DNA from: Actinomadura terrae
Lineage (GTDB): Bacteria > Actinomycetota > Actinomycetes > Streptosporangiales > Streptosporangiaceae
Direction of reading: 5' to 3'
Assembly (NCBI RefSeq): GCF_022751215.1
Contig: NZ_JAICDG010000001.1
Coordinates: forward strand, 2,232,001-2,296,000
DNA length: 64,000 bases
A program made the translations under genes and the position numbers. Below, piece by piece: positions 1 to 8,489 of the stretch. Each line of letters begins with the position of its first letter. Positions within the stretch are counted from its first letter, which is position 1. The notes under the pieces were generated by a model. The model ran no database searches. It worked only from the letters and a program-made list of their open reading frames with translations, and was not told the origin of the DNA.

Positions 1-380
1 TGGACGAACAGCTCGACCATCGGCTCGGACGTGTCGAACAGCAGACCGGGTCCCTGGTAGTGGAAATGGAACGGCACGTCGTTGTAGGTGTACAGGCCGG
101 TCGCCGCGATGATGTTGATGTCCACCTGCTCGTTGATCCGTTGCAGGCGGGGGATGTACCGGCCCATCCCGATAAGGGTCGGATCGACGATCGTGGAGAT
201 GCCGCGGGCGGCCAGGTCCTTCAGTTTCCGCACGGCATCGGCGACACGTTCCTCCTCGTCCCAGTAGTTGGGGTAGTTCTGTCGGATCTCTTCGCTCAGC
301 ACAAAGACGTGCTCGTGCATGAGCACTTTGCCCAGCGCGGTCGAGTCGATCTGACCTCGTACCGACTGCACCGTTGCCAT
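1..380 (-). CDS. Phosphotriesterase-family hydrolase/lactonase, partial (C-terminus off the window)
   Basis: About 126 residues of the N-terminus are visible, starting at an ATG with GGAGAG eight bases upstream. The amidohydrolase metal motif HxH is at residues 22-24 (MHEHVF), followed by a TIVDPT strand and GMGRYIPRLQ, then AATGLYTYNDVPF. That series resembles phosphotriesterase-like lactonases (PLL/SsoPox type) more than true organophosphatases. The family uses a binuclear metal centre in a TIM barrel; the carbamylated lysine and later histidines lie outside the window. It is the last visible gene of a minus-strand fatty-acid-like cluster, just downstream of a Baeyer-Villiger-type monooxygenase, so an ester or lactone made by that enzyme is a possible substrate (inference). 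Confidence 0.85.
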   Translation of the reverse strand, partial: MATVQSVRGQIDSTALGKVLMHEHVFVLSEEIRQNYPNYWDEEERVADAVRKLKDLAARGISTIVDPTLIGMGRYIPRLQRINEQVDINIIAATGLYTYNDVPFHFHYQGPGLLFDTSEPMVELFV

Positions 381-478
381 GGCGCTCTCCATTCGTCATC
401 GGTGATCAGGTGAAGTTATCGGTGCCGGCTGCGCTGCCAGCGTCCGCCGGTACGCGTCCGAGTGCGGGGGATGCGGCA

Positions 479-1975
479 CTATTTCAATTCGAAATCGCCC
501 TCGTCGGGGGAGCTCAGTGCGGCGATGTGTGCCTCGGGTCGCCATGGCCAGACGTTCGGTGTCCCGTTCGAGTCCAGGTACCAGCTGCGGCAACCAGTCG
601 CCCAGACGGTCTGGGGCATCTGTTCGTGCAGGCGTCGGTAGAACTCGTCGGTGGCGGTGCGCGTGGGCGCGGCGGCGGTGAAGGCTCCCCGCTGCCACGC
701 ATGAATCCATTGGAGGGCGAAGTCCGCCTGTGTCTCGGCGATCTCGGTTACCGAGGTGTGCCCCACGGGGCTGTGCGGGCCGACCATGATGAAGAAGTTG
801 GGGAAGTCCGGGAGCGCGACGGTTCGGTAGGCGCGCGGACCGTCTTGCCACGCCGCGGTCAAAGTCCTTCCGTGGGCGCCGACCAGTTCGGTGGGGCGTA
901 CGTAGTCGTGAGCGCGGAAACCCGTCGCAGTGATAATTACGTCCACCTGATGGAGTACGCCGTCGGCCGTGACGACTCCATCGGGTGCGATATGGTCGAT
1001 CGGTTCGGTGATGACGTCGACCGTAGGCTCTTGGACGGCGCGGTAGAAGCTGTTCGCCAGCACAATTCGCTTGCACATGGGCTCGTAGTCCGGGGTGAGT
1101 TTGCTGCGCAGTTCTGGATCGGTGACCGTGCGTAGGTTCCGTCGGCACAGCCAGCCGATGAGGTTGCGCCTCCACCCCGGTTCCACCGTCGCCCGCGAGA
1201 TGATCGTGTGGTACAGCCAACGCAGGAGCCGGAACTCGGCTTCGCGGAATGCCGGTACCCTGCGGAGGGCCCTGCCGATCCCGCCGGTCTTCCAGTTGGG
1301 CATGGGGAAGATCCATTGAGGTGTGCGCTGAAAGACCAGGAGCCTGCGGGGCGCGCCGGCCAGGGCCGCGACCAGTTGCACGCCGGAGGAGCCGGTGCCG
1401 ATGAGCGCGACGCGACGGTCGTGGATCCGCACACCAGGTTTCCACTGGGCGGAGTGGAAAAGGGGGCCGGAGAAAGAGCCCAACCCCGGAATGTTCGGCA
1501 CGCTCGGGTGGTGGAGGAACCCGGTAGCCGAGATGAGGAAGTCGACTTCGAAGGTGGAGGAGTTCGCCGTGGTGACGCGCCAGCCGCCGTCGGCGAACCG
1601 GGCCGCCGTGACTTCTTCCCCGAACCGCAGATGAGGGCGCAGGCCATGGCGGTCGACGACATCCTCGAGGTAGGCGGCGATCTCTGCTCCCGGCGCCCTG
1701 AAATGCGACCAGTGGGGATTCAGTTCGAAGGAGTACTGGTAGAGCGCGGCGGGGATATCGCACGCCAGTCCCGGGTAGGTGTTGTCACGCCACGTCCCTC
1801 CGATGCGCTGCTCCTTCTCTATAATGGTGAAGTTGTCGATTCCGGCCTCTTTCAGTTTGAAGGCCATACAGATGCCGGATATGCCGGCACCGATGATCAG
1901 CACCGAGGGCATTCTCCGGCGGCGGGTTTCGTCGACCGTCTCGCGCATGTGCGGTCGGGTCGTGTGTGTCGGCAT
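479..1975 (-). CDS. FAD-dependent Baeyer-Villiger-type monooxygenase
   Basis: 498 residues, the usual length for single-chain class B flavoprotein monooxygenases. The FAD Rossmann motif GAGISG is at residues 29-34, and a GGTW follows near 59-62. A Baeyer-Villiger fingerprint FxGxxxHxxxW spans 168-178 (His174, Trp178), though followed by Lys rather than the usual Pro/Asp. The NADPH Rossmann motif GTGSSG is at 193-198 and an ATGF motif lies near residue 330. Such enzymes insert oxygen next to a carbonyl, or oxidise aldehydes, N or S. The next gene upstream is a thioester reductase that would make an aldehyde, so an aldehyde or ketone from the cluster's acyl chain is the likely substrate (inference). 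Downstream of it lies a lactonase-like gene. An MPSV start near residue 22 is an alternative. Confidence 0.88.
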   Translation of the reverse strand: MPTHTTRPHMRETVDETRRRRMPSVLIIGAGISGICMAFKLKEAGIDNFTIIEKEQRIGGTWRDNTYPGLACDIPAALYQYSFELNPHWSHFRAPGAEIAAYLEDVVDRHGLRPHLRFGEEVTAARFADGGWRVTTANSSTFEVDFLISATGFLHHPSVPNIPGLGSFSGPLFHSAQWKPGVRIHDRRVALIGTGSSGVQLVAALAGAPRRLLVFQRTPQWIFPMPNWKTGGIGRALRRVPAFREAEFRLLRWLYHTIISRATVEPGWRRNLIGWLCRRNLRTVTDPELRSKLTPDYEPMCKRIVLANSFYRAVQEPTVDVITEPIDHIAPDGVVTADGVLHQVDVIITATGFRAHDYVRPTELVGAHGRTLTAAWQDGPRAYRTVALPDFPNFFIMVGPHSPVGHTSVTEIAETQADFALQWIHAWQRGAFTAAAPTRTATDEFYRRLHEQMPQTVWATGCRSWYLDSNGTPNVWPWRPEAHIAALSSPDEGDFELK

Positions 1976-1999
1976 GGGCGGCCTCCTCGGGCCGTGAAA

Positions 2000-3277
2000 T
2001 CATGATTGGTCGCGTGACTTCTCGGAAATCTGCTCGGTGGAGCAGACGGCTCCGGTGCGGCGTCGGCCGTGCAATTCCTTCGGATTCGACTGGGATGTTT
2101 CGCTGCCGAGGGTGTCGTGCGTGATTCTGGTAAGGGTGTCGTGGTCCAGGCTGGTGGGAGCGACTCCGGCCGCGGCCAGTCGCTGGAGCCCGCCGACGTG
2201 GATGGGCGGGAAGAAGGCGCCGGTCAGCAGTGGCCAAATGTCGGGCATGGCGGCCAGCCTGCGTGCGGGCCCGCGGGAGCGGTGAGCCGCGAGGCGCTCC
2301 AGCCATTGCTCGGGCGCGAGGCTGGCGATGGGATGGCCCGTGGATCTGAGCGCGCGTGCGAGATCTTCTAGGGCAAGCGGGCTCGGGTCGATGACGTGGT
2401 GGACTGACGGTGCGGCCGCAAATGGCTCTGCCGGCAGCTGAACCGACAATTCGGTGATGGCCCTGCTGGCGTACCCGACGGTGCAGCCGACCATTTCGCC
2501 GCCCTCCGGGACGGCGCCCACCTGTGTGAGCGCGCGCACGTAGGTCGCGAACAGTTGGGCCGCCGCCGACGGCGGCACGGGGGAATCGGGGTCGGGCGCC
2601 AAGACCGCGACGCGGTAGATGGCGGTGGGCAGCCCCCGTTCGGCCGCCTGGTAGAGGAGGTGTTCGGCGACCGACTTGCTTCTGGCGTAGCCGCCGGGAC
2701 CGGCATAGGCGATGGCCGGTCTCGTCGTCTCGTCGATGGCCTGGACACCGCATCCGGCAGCGGCGACGAAGATCGCGAACGAGGACGTGTGGTGGAGGAA
2801 TTTGAGGCGTCGGTGGGTTGCGAAGCGGAGCATTTGAGTTACTCCGACCACGTTCGGAACGCGGATGACGCGGTACGGGTCGCCCAGATCGATCGATGCG
2901 CCGCAGTGGTAGACGGATTCGACGCGTGAGGCGAGTTCGTCGTAGACGTCCGGGTCCAGTCCGAGGCGTTGTCGTGTGAAGTCGCCGGGCACCGTGACCA
3001 GCCGGGAAATGTCGAGGTCCGGGCCTTGAGGATCGTGGGCTGCTTCGAGGCGCTCCACGAGTCGGGCATGTGGACGGGCGCCTCGGACGAGGCAGTAGAC
3101 CGTGGCGGACGTGCGTTCCAGAAGCGTCCTGCACATTCGGCCGCCGAGATAGCCGGTGGCCCCGGTCAACAGCACTTCTTGGGGGACACGCGGGGTGGGA
3201 GGGGGGGCGGTGGAGTCCGGGACCCGGATCTCCTCGTCGAGGACCATGTCGTGCGCCAACAGGTCATCACTGTTCAT
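2000..3277 (-). CDS. Stand-alone thioester reductase (NAD(P)H-dependent, Lys2/male-sterility type)
   Basis: 425 residues matching the reductive-release domain normally found at the C-terminus of NRPS/PKS and carboxylic acid reductases, here free-standing. The nucleotide motif GATGYLGG is at 39-46. A YHCGA segment marks the core fold, and the SDR pair is Tyr197-x3-Lys201 (GGYARSK) with a TSS serine near 165. The family reduces an acyl thioester on a carrier protein to an aldehyde, sometimes an alcohol. The ACP is encoded in the same cluster, so the inferred role is to off-load the finished chain as an aldehyde. The last ~40 residues are polar and not part of the fold. The gene lies 25 bases upstream of the monooxygenase start in a same-strand run. 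Confidence 0.87.
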   Translation of the reverse strand: MNSDDLLAHDMVLDEEIRVPDSTAPPPTPRVPQEVLLTGATGYLGGRMCRTLLERTSATVYCLVRGARPHARLVERLEAAHDPQGPDLDISRLVTVPGDFTRQRLGLDPDVYDELASRVESVYHCGASIDLGDPYRVIRVPNVVGVTQMLRFATHRRLKFLHHTSSFAIFVAAAGCGVQAIDETTRPAIAYAGPGGYARSKSVAEHLLYQAAERGLPTAIYRVAVLAPDPDSPVPPSAAAQLFATYVRALTQVGAVPEGGEMVGCTVGYASRAITELSVQLPAEPFAAAPSVHHVIDPSPLALEDLARALRSTGHPIASLAPEQWLERLAAHRSRGPARRLAAMPDIWPLLTGAFFPPIHVGGLQRLAAAGVAPTSLDHDTLTRITHDTLGSETSQSNPKELHGRRRTGAVCSTEQISEKSRDQS

Positions 3278-3346
3278 GACTGTTCCTCAGTGGTCGTCTG
3301 CCATCTCCGCCGAGGACCACAGCCGGATCGGCGGGATCGACTGCGG

Positions 3347-4684
3347 CTAGTCCTGGGGCGGCGGGGCGAGGACGATGCTGGCGTTCTGCCCGCCCAGGCC
3401 GAAGGAGTTGGACAGCGCCGGCCCCGGGGCGACGCGGCGCGGCTCACCGGCGACGACGTCGATCCCGTGGCAGTCCGCGCCGAGCCGTTCGTGACCGGCG
3501 GTGGGGGGGACGAGGCCGTCGCGGGCCGAGAGCGCGGCGACGGCGGCCTCGGCCGCTCCCGAGGCCGCGACCAGGTGCCCGAACACGCCCTTGCACGAGG
3601 TGACCGGTGGCTGCCGGTCCGCGAAGACCGCCCGCAGCGCGGCCGCTTCGGCGGCGTCCCCGAGCGGGGTGCCGGTCGCATGGCAGTTGACCTGTCGGAT
3701 GTCGTCGGGGACGAGCCCGGCGTCGCTGATCGCCGCCATCATGAGTTGTGAGGTCCAGCGCCCCTGCGGTTGCGGAGCCGTGATGTGGTGGGCGTCGCAT
3801 CCGCTGGCGTAGCCGATCACCTCGCCGTACATGTGGGCGCCGCGGGCGAGCGCCCGGTCCCTCTCCTCCAGGACGAGGTACGCGGCCCCTTCGCCCATGA
3901 TGTAGCCGTCGCGGTCGGCGTCGAAGGGACGGCAGGCGTGCGCGGGGTCGTCATTGCGTGTGGACAGACCGCCCGAGTGTCCGAACGCCCCGATGATCAC
4001 GAGGGTGACGCCGCCGGAGTCGCAGGCGCCGGCGAGGATCACATCGGCCGTGCCGTCCTGGACGTAGCGGGCCCCCATGCCGATCGCGTCGCTTCCCGAG
4101 GCGCACGCGGTGGCTATCGTGATGTTGGGCCCCCGCCAGGCCAGTTCCTGGGAAATGAGGGCACCGGGCGCGTTGAAGAGGATCTTCGGAACGCTCATCG
4201 GTGAGATCGCGGCTCCGCCCTTGGTGTGCGCGACCAGGGCCTGGTCGCAGATCGACTGCATTCCCCCCAGTGCCACGCCCGAGACGATCCCGGCACGGCC
4301 GTGGTCGGCGGAGGGCTGCCCGGCGTCGGCGACGGCGTCCATCGCGGCGGCGAAACCGAGCTGTGCGGTCCGGTCGGTGCGCCGCAGTTCCTTGCCGGAC
4401 ATGTAGCGGCCGGGATCGAAGTCGTCCACCTGGCAAGCGATCTTGCTGGGCAGACCCGTGGTGTCGAATCGGGTCGCCGGTGCGGCGGTCGGCATGCCGG
4501 CGAAGATCGTCTTGGTGAAGGTCTTCAGGTCGCAACCGGCAGGTGTCTTCACACCGAGCCCGGTGATGACCACGCGGCGGCGCCGGTCCGCCCGGCCCGG
4601 CTCGGAGGCTCCCCTCTCGCTGGACGTCCGCTCGTGGTCTGAGGCGTGGTTCCGGTTGTCCTGCATGCTCTCTTTGTCGGTCAT
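3347..4684 (-). CDS. Beta-ketoacyl-ACP synthase (FabF/KAS II type)
   Basis: 445 residues. The first ~36 are a charged, disordered-looking extension; the fold begins at RRVVITGLG. The thiolase-fold catalytic triad is intact: Cys194 in TACASGSDAI, His335 in NCHATGTPLGD, Lys365 and His370 in SCKGVFGH. The last motif continues LVAASG where FabF normally has TLGAAG, a small divergence. It condenses malonyl-ACP with acyl-ACP. No second, Cys-less chain-length-factor partner is visible, so it looks like a KAS acting alone, as in type II fatty acid synthesis, rather than an aromatic KS/CLF pair. With a dedicated ACP, acyltransferase and reductases around it, it most likely builds a specialised acyl chain (inference). 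Confidence 0.92.
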   Translation of the reverse strand: MTDKESMQDNRNHASDHERTSSERGASEPGRADRRRRVVITGLGVKTPAGCDLKTFTKTIFAGMPTAAPATRFDTTGLPSKIACQVDDFDPGRYMSGKELRRTDRTAQLGFAAAMDAVADAGQPSADHGRAGIVSGVALGGMQSICDQALVAHTKGGAAISPMSVPKILFNAPGALISQELAWRGPNITIATACASGSDAIGMGARYVQDGTADVILAGACDSGGVTLVIIGAFGHSGGLSTRNDDPAHACRPFDADRDGYIMGEGAAYLVLEERDRALARGAHMYGEVIGYASGCDAHHITAPQPQGRWTSQLMMAAISDAGLVPDDIRQVNCHATGTPLGDAAEAAALRAVFADRQPPVTSCKGVFGHLVAASGAAEAAVAALSARDGLVPPTAGHERLGADCHGIDVVAGEPRRVAPGPALSNSFGLGGQNASIVLAPPPQD

Positions 4685-4904
4685 GGCTCTCGGTCTCCTG
4701 AGTCCGACCCCGGTTCGCCGCCTGGAGTTGCTGGTGCGATCGGGATCTGCTGGCTGTCAGGCATTGATGTCGGTAGCGCCTCGTCCACCGGTGTGATCGG
4801 CCGCGTGAGCGACCGGACCCGAGCCGACGTCGGCGCTGAGGGCGCGGGCTGTGCGGCCGGCGTTGAACGACAGGTCGATCCCCCTTTCGTCGGTGGGCCT
4901 CGGA

Positions 4905-5660
4905 TCACGTCCGGGCGGACAACCCCGCGTCGACGCCGATCGTGGTTCCGGTGACATAGGAGGCGGCTTCCGAGGCCAGGAACGTGATCAGCGCCGCGAC
5001 CTCACCCGGGCTGCCGAACCTGCGCAAGAGCGTGCTGTCGGCCAATCGGGCGCGCTGCCGCTCCGTCAGATGGGCGATGATCTCGGTGTCGACCGGACCG
5101 GGAGTGATCAGATTGCAGGTGGCCCCGTGCGTTCCGAGCTCGGCCGCCGCCGCCCTGACCAGTCCGACCAGGCCGGACTTGGAGGCGGCGTAGTTGGCCT
5201 GGCCGGGCACGGCAGCGGTGGCGCCTGCGGAACCCGCCACGATGATCCGGCCCCACCGGGCCTGGATCATCGGGCGCGCCGCTCGGCGGATGCAGTGGAA
5301 GACGCCGCTCAGATTGACCGAAAGGCAGGCGTGCCAATCCGCGTCGGTCATCTCCACCAGCAGGCGATCGCGCAGCACCCCCGCGCAACACACCAGAATC
5401 TGCGCGGGCCCCAGTTGTTGTTCCACGCGCTCGAAGAGCGTGTCGACCTGAGACGGGTCGGCGACGTCGCAGCGGATCGTGATGCACCGCGCGGACGGCG
5501 TGCCCGAGGCATCGACCGCCTCGGCGGTCTCGGCCGCCGCCGCGTCGTCGGCGTGGTAGCAGATCGCCACGTCGTTCCCAGCGGCGGCGAGATCGACGGC
5601 GGTGCGCGCGCCGATGCCCTTCGACCCGCCGGTGATCACCGCGACTTTGCGCTGCCGCAT
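4905..5660 (-). CDS. 3-oxoacyl-ACP reductase-like SDR (FabG type)
   Basis: 251 residues from the ATG at 5660, chosen because GGAGGTG sits six bases upstream; a longer reading frame exists but starts without such a site. TGGSKGIG gives the NADP(H) fold, Ser144, Tyr157 and Lys161 (NYAASK) form the SDR catalytic set, and the C-terminus ends in the GTTIGVDAG pattern of FabG. The usual NNAG motif reads CCAG (residues 91-94), an unusual substitution at the structural Asn. In the cluster it would reduce the beta-keto group made by the ketosynthase. Its start overlaps the stop of a possible small ORF (5660-5923). Confidence 0.9.
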   Translation of the reverse strand: MRQRKVAVITGGSKGIGARTAVDLAAAGNDVAICYHADDAAAAETAEAVDASGTPSARCITIRCDVADPSQVDTLFERVEQQLGPAQILVCCAGVLRDRLLVEMTDADWHACLSVNLSGVFHCIRRAARPMIQARWGRIIVAGSAGATAAVPGQANYAASKSGLVGLVRAAAAELGTHGATCNLITPGPVDTEIIAHLTERQRARLADSTLLRRFGSPGEVAALITFLASEAASYVTGTTIGVDAGLSART

Positions 5661-5923
5661 CACAGCACCTCCACTCCGTTGGTGAGCGGGACATGGTCGT
5701 GGGCCCCAGGTGGCCTCCTGACGCACGTCGCGATCTTGGAATCGGATCCCGGCATCGCATGCGGCACAAGCGTCCGCTCCACGGATCGCCGAGCCGACGC
5801 GGCAGTCCCAAGCGGGACTCCCTGCCGATAGGACACACCGCCTTCGCTGGCAGTCCCCCTGACCTGGCCGGTACCAGTGGCGTCGCCTCGGGGCGGGGAT
5901 TGGGGGACAATTCGGGCGCTCAC
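5660..5923 (-). CDS. Possible small coupled ORF, 87 residues, unknown
   Basis: An open frame fills the gap between the enoyl reductase and ketoreductase genes exactly. Its GTG start overlaps the upstream stop (GTGA), and its TGA overlaps the ketoreductase ATG (TGATG). That geometry is typical of translational coupling. Against it, third positions are less GC-rich than the neighbours, the sequence (rich in Pro, Arg, Gly, Thr) resembles no family I know, and it may be only an open leader. It has no ribosome binding site other than the 3' end of the upstream gene. Confidence 0.25.
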   Translation of the reverse strand: MSARIVPQSPPRGDATGTGQVRGTASEGGVSYRQGVPLGTAASARRSVERTLVPHAMPGSDSKIATCVRRPPGAHDHVPLTNGVEVL

Positions 5924-6729
5924 GGTTGCACCGGCTGTTGCCGAGGCTGGAGATGAAAGGGGATGCCCGGGGCCGCGATCGTCAGGCCGCCGTCAGCCAG
6001 GACGGTCTGCCCATTGATCCAACTGGCCTCCGGCGAGGCCAGGAACATCACCAGGTTGGCGATCTCGGCCGGGCCGCCCAACCGTCCGAGCGGGGTGCAG
6101 GCGATGACCGCCGACGCGAGCTGGTCGAAGCCGGGCAGGCCGCGGACGGCCTCGGAGTCGATCGGTCCCATGGAGGCCGCGTTGACTCGGATGCCGAGCT
6201 CACTGAAGTCCACCGCGAGGTAGCGGGTCAGGGATTCCACCGCGGCCTTGATCGGGCCGACCGCCGAGTACCACGGCAGCGCGAACATCGCGCCGAACGA
6301 AGAAAGGTTCACGATCGCACTGCCGGGGGGCATGAGACGGGCCGCCTCCTGAGAACACCTCAGCGGTCCCAAGAGATTGGTGCCGATCACCCGGTTCATT
6401 TGCTTGTCCTTGACGGTGCCCATGGCGGTCACGACACCGGTGGCGGCATTGTTGACCAGGATGTCCAGCCGTCCATGGCGCTCCCGGACGGCCTCGAACA
6501 TGTCGGTGACCGCCTGCGGATGGGAGACGTTCGCACGAATCCGCTCGGCCGAACCGCCGTCGGCGATGATCTGCTTGCACGTCGCCTGGGCGCGCGCTGT
6601 GTCGCGGCAGTAGTTGACGACGACGTGGGCGCCGCTGGCACCCAGATCAGCTGCGATATATGCGCCGACGCCGTGACCGCCGCCCGTCACCAGAGCGACC
6701 TTTTCTGTGAAGTCGTAGGCAATGCTCAT
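5920..6729 (-). CDS. Enoyl-ACP reductase-like SDR, FabL type (Tyr-x6-Lys)
   Basis: 269 residues from ATG 6729; a GTG at 6741 would add four residues and neither site has a strong ribosome binding sequence. TGGGHGVG is the cofactor motif and NNAATG the core strand. The catalytic pair is Tyr154-x6-Lys161 (YSAVGPIK), the spacing of enoyl reductases FabI/FabL rather than the Tyr-x3-Lys of ketoreductases. The following RYLAVDFSELGIRVNAASMGPIDSEA segment closely follows the pattern of Bacillus FabL. It would reduce the trans-2-enoyl-ACP, making a saturated chain. No dehydratase gene is visible in the window, so that step must come from elsewhere or beyond the left edge. Confidence 0.85.
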   Translation of the reverse strand: MSIAYDFTEKVALVTGGGHGVGAYIAADLGASGAHVVVNYCRDTARAQATCKQIIADGGSAERIRANVSHPQAVTDMFEAVRERHGRLDILVNNAATGVVTAMGTVKDKQMNRVIGTNLLGPLRCSQEAARLMPPGSAIVNLSSFGAMFALPWYSAVGPIKAAVESLTRYLAVDFSELGIRVNAASMGPIDSEAVRGLPGFDQLASAVIACTPLGRLGGPAEIANLVMFLASPEASWINGQTVLADGGLTIAAPGIPFHLQPRQQPVQP

Positions 6730-6877
6730 GGTTGACCACACCCATCATCGGATCGAAGCGACGCGGGGACGGCGAGACCGGCGGGAGGGCGAGTCGTCAC
6801 ACCCGCCTCGCTGCCGGTCATCGGCAGGCGTCCTGCGTGGTTGCAATTGCTGCGGAAGCGCACTGGTCCGATTTCCG

Positions 6878-7138
6878 TCATGTCGCGCCCTCGGCGTTCT
6901 TGGCGGCCAGGTCGGTGACGTCGCCGACGGTGCTGACCTCCTTGAGATCGGCCTTGTCGACGCCCATGCCGTGCTCGCTCAACGCGCTCGCCATCTCGGC
7001 GAAGTCCAACGAGTCGGCCCCCAGGTCCTTCAACCGGGTGGATTCGGTGACCTGCTCTGCTGGAACCGACAATGTCGTCGCCACGATCGTGCACACCGTG
7101 CGGTGAACCTCGGATCGCCGCGTGTTCTCAGTACTCAT
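6878..7138 (-). CDS. Acyl carrier protein
   Basis: 86 residues, acidic, with the phosphopantetheine attachment motif DSL at 42-44 (Ser43, GADSLDFAEMA) preceded by the LKDLG turn. It would carry the growing chain for the ketosynthase, reductases and thioester reductase of this cluster. It lies between the acyltransferase and enoyl reductase genes, on the same strand. No phosphopantetheinyl transferase is visible nearby, so a housekeeping enzyme is presumably used. Confidence 0.93.
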   Translation of the reverse strand: MSTENTRRSEVHRTVCTIVATTLSVPAEQVTESTRLKDLGADSLDFAEMASALSEHGMGVDKADLKEVSTVGDVTDLAAKNAEGAT

Positions 7139-7246
7139 GACGCTCCCTTCTCATATCTTCGGTGGCCGGTTTTCCAGCCGCTGACAGACCGGCCCTCCCG
7201 TCATGTCGATCAGCGCCCGCACGCGCGAGTACCGCGCTTGGGCTCA

Positions 7247-8212
7247 TTACCGCCCCGCCCGGGTCAGCTCGCCGGAATCGACCAGGTGGGTGACCTCGGC
7301 CAGGTCCTCAGGGCAACCCATGTTCAGCAGCCTGATACCGGAAAGAGTGCGCTTGGCAAGGCCGGTCAGCGTCCTGCCGTATCCGACCTCGACAAGGGCG
7401 GAGATGTCGTGGTCCGCCAAACGGAACTGGTTTTGCCGCCATCGCACCGGCCGTACCAGGTCATTGGCCACCAGGCTCGACCATGGCGCCCTCGTTCCGG
7501 CCGGATAGCTCACGGCGTTGTGCACCACTGCCAACCGCTGCGGAGCGAACACCACGGTGCCCAGCAGATCAGCGAAATCATCGACCGCTCCCCGCATCAG
7601 CGGACTGTGGAACGCTCCGTCGATCTCCAGGGGGATGACGTCGCGAGCACCCAGGTCGAGCGCGGTGGACATCGCGGATTCCAGTCCTTCCGGTGTTCCG
7701 GAAATGACCGTCTGTTGGGGGGTGTTGTCGTTGACCATCCAGCACCGGTGATCGGCGCAAGCGGCCTCGGCCGTCTCCGCCGGTGCGAGCACCGCGGCCA
7801 TTCTTCCCGGAATAGCACTGGCCTCACGTGCGGTCACCGTGGCCCGGAACGCGGTCACCCGGATCGCGTCGGCCGCGGAGAGCACGTCTGCGGCATGCAG
7901 CGCCGACAGCAGCCCCAGCGAGTGACCGGCGACGACCGCGGGAGTGACACACGGTCGCAGAGCCGACCATGCCATCATCGAGGTCAGCACGACCGCCAGA
8001 TGATTCTCGACGACCCCGTCGGGCGGGGTGTCGGGATCGAGCAGCATCGGCGACAACTCCCGGTGGAGGCTGTCTTCCGCTTCCTCGACCAAAGACCATG
8101 CGGGGTGTCTCCGCCAGGGCACTCCCATGGAGGGCCCCTGTGAGCCCTGCCCCGGGAAGACCGCAGCTATCGGGCATCGCGATCGTTTCGCGGTGGAATC
8201 AGGTGTTGTCAT
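7247..8212 (-). CDS. Malonyl-CoA:ACP acyltransferase (FabD-like)
   Basis: 321 residues. GQGSQ is at 21-25, the nucleophile Ser98 sits in GHSLG, Arg123 (AFRA) is the expected carboxylate-binding arginine, and His202 (AFHSPLM) is the catalytic base. The arginine indicates a dicarboxylic (malonyl-type) extender unit. It loads malonyl groups onto the adjacent ACP. It is the first enzyme gene of the minus-strand cluster, so the promoter probably lies between it and the small ORF at 8490-8717, where an inverted repeat is found. The ribosome binding site is weak. Confidence 0.92.
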   Translation of the reverse strand: MTTPDSTAKRSRCPIAAVFPGQGSQGPSMGVPWRRHPAWSLVEEAEDSLHRELSPMLLDPDTPPDGVVENHLAVVLTSMMAWSALRPCVTPAVVAGHSLGLLSALHAADVLSAADAIRVTAFRATVTAREASAIPGRMAAVLAPAETAEAACADHRCWMVNDNTPQQTVISGTPEGLESAMSTALDLGARDVIPLEIDGAFHSPLMRGAVDDFADLLGTVVFAPQRLAVVHNAVSYPAGTRAPWSSLVANDLVRPVRWRQNQFRLADHDISALVEVGYGRTLTGLAKRTLSGIRLLNMGCPEDLAEVTHLVDSGELTRAGR

Positions 8213-8448
8213 GTCAGGCCTACCATCAAGGTTGTCATCATTGAGGAGGTGAAAGGGCCCTCGCGCTGGGGCGTGCGCAGCTCAACGGCGAGCCGCGCGG
8301 CTGAAACGAGCGAGAGAAGCCTGGCCGTGCTGCCGACCGCCGATCAAAGAGGACGCGCGGGGCCATGCCCTTGGCAGGGCAAATTCCCGATCCCCAAGTC
8401 CCTGGCCAGGCTCACAGTCGTACATGGCAGTCGGCGTCGATATTTCAA

Positions 8449-8471
8449 ACCGAACTAGTAGGTAATTCGGT
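8449..8471. promoter_or_regulatory. Candidate operator: perfect 6-bp inverted repeat with 11-bp spacer
   Basis: ACCGAA and TTCGGT flank 11 bases in an AT-rich patch 237 bp upstream of the acyltransferase start. A 23-bp interrupted palindrome of this shape fits a dimeric TetR-type repressor, but no regulator of that family is in the window. Function is inferred only from position and symmetry. Confidence 0.35.
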
Positions 8472-8489
8472 CCGCTCTCGCGTCTCTGA

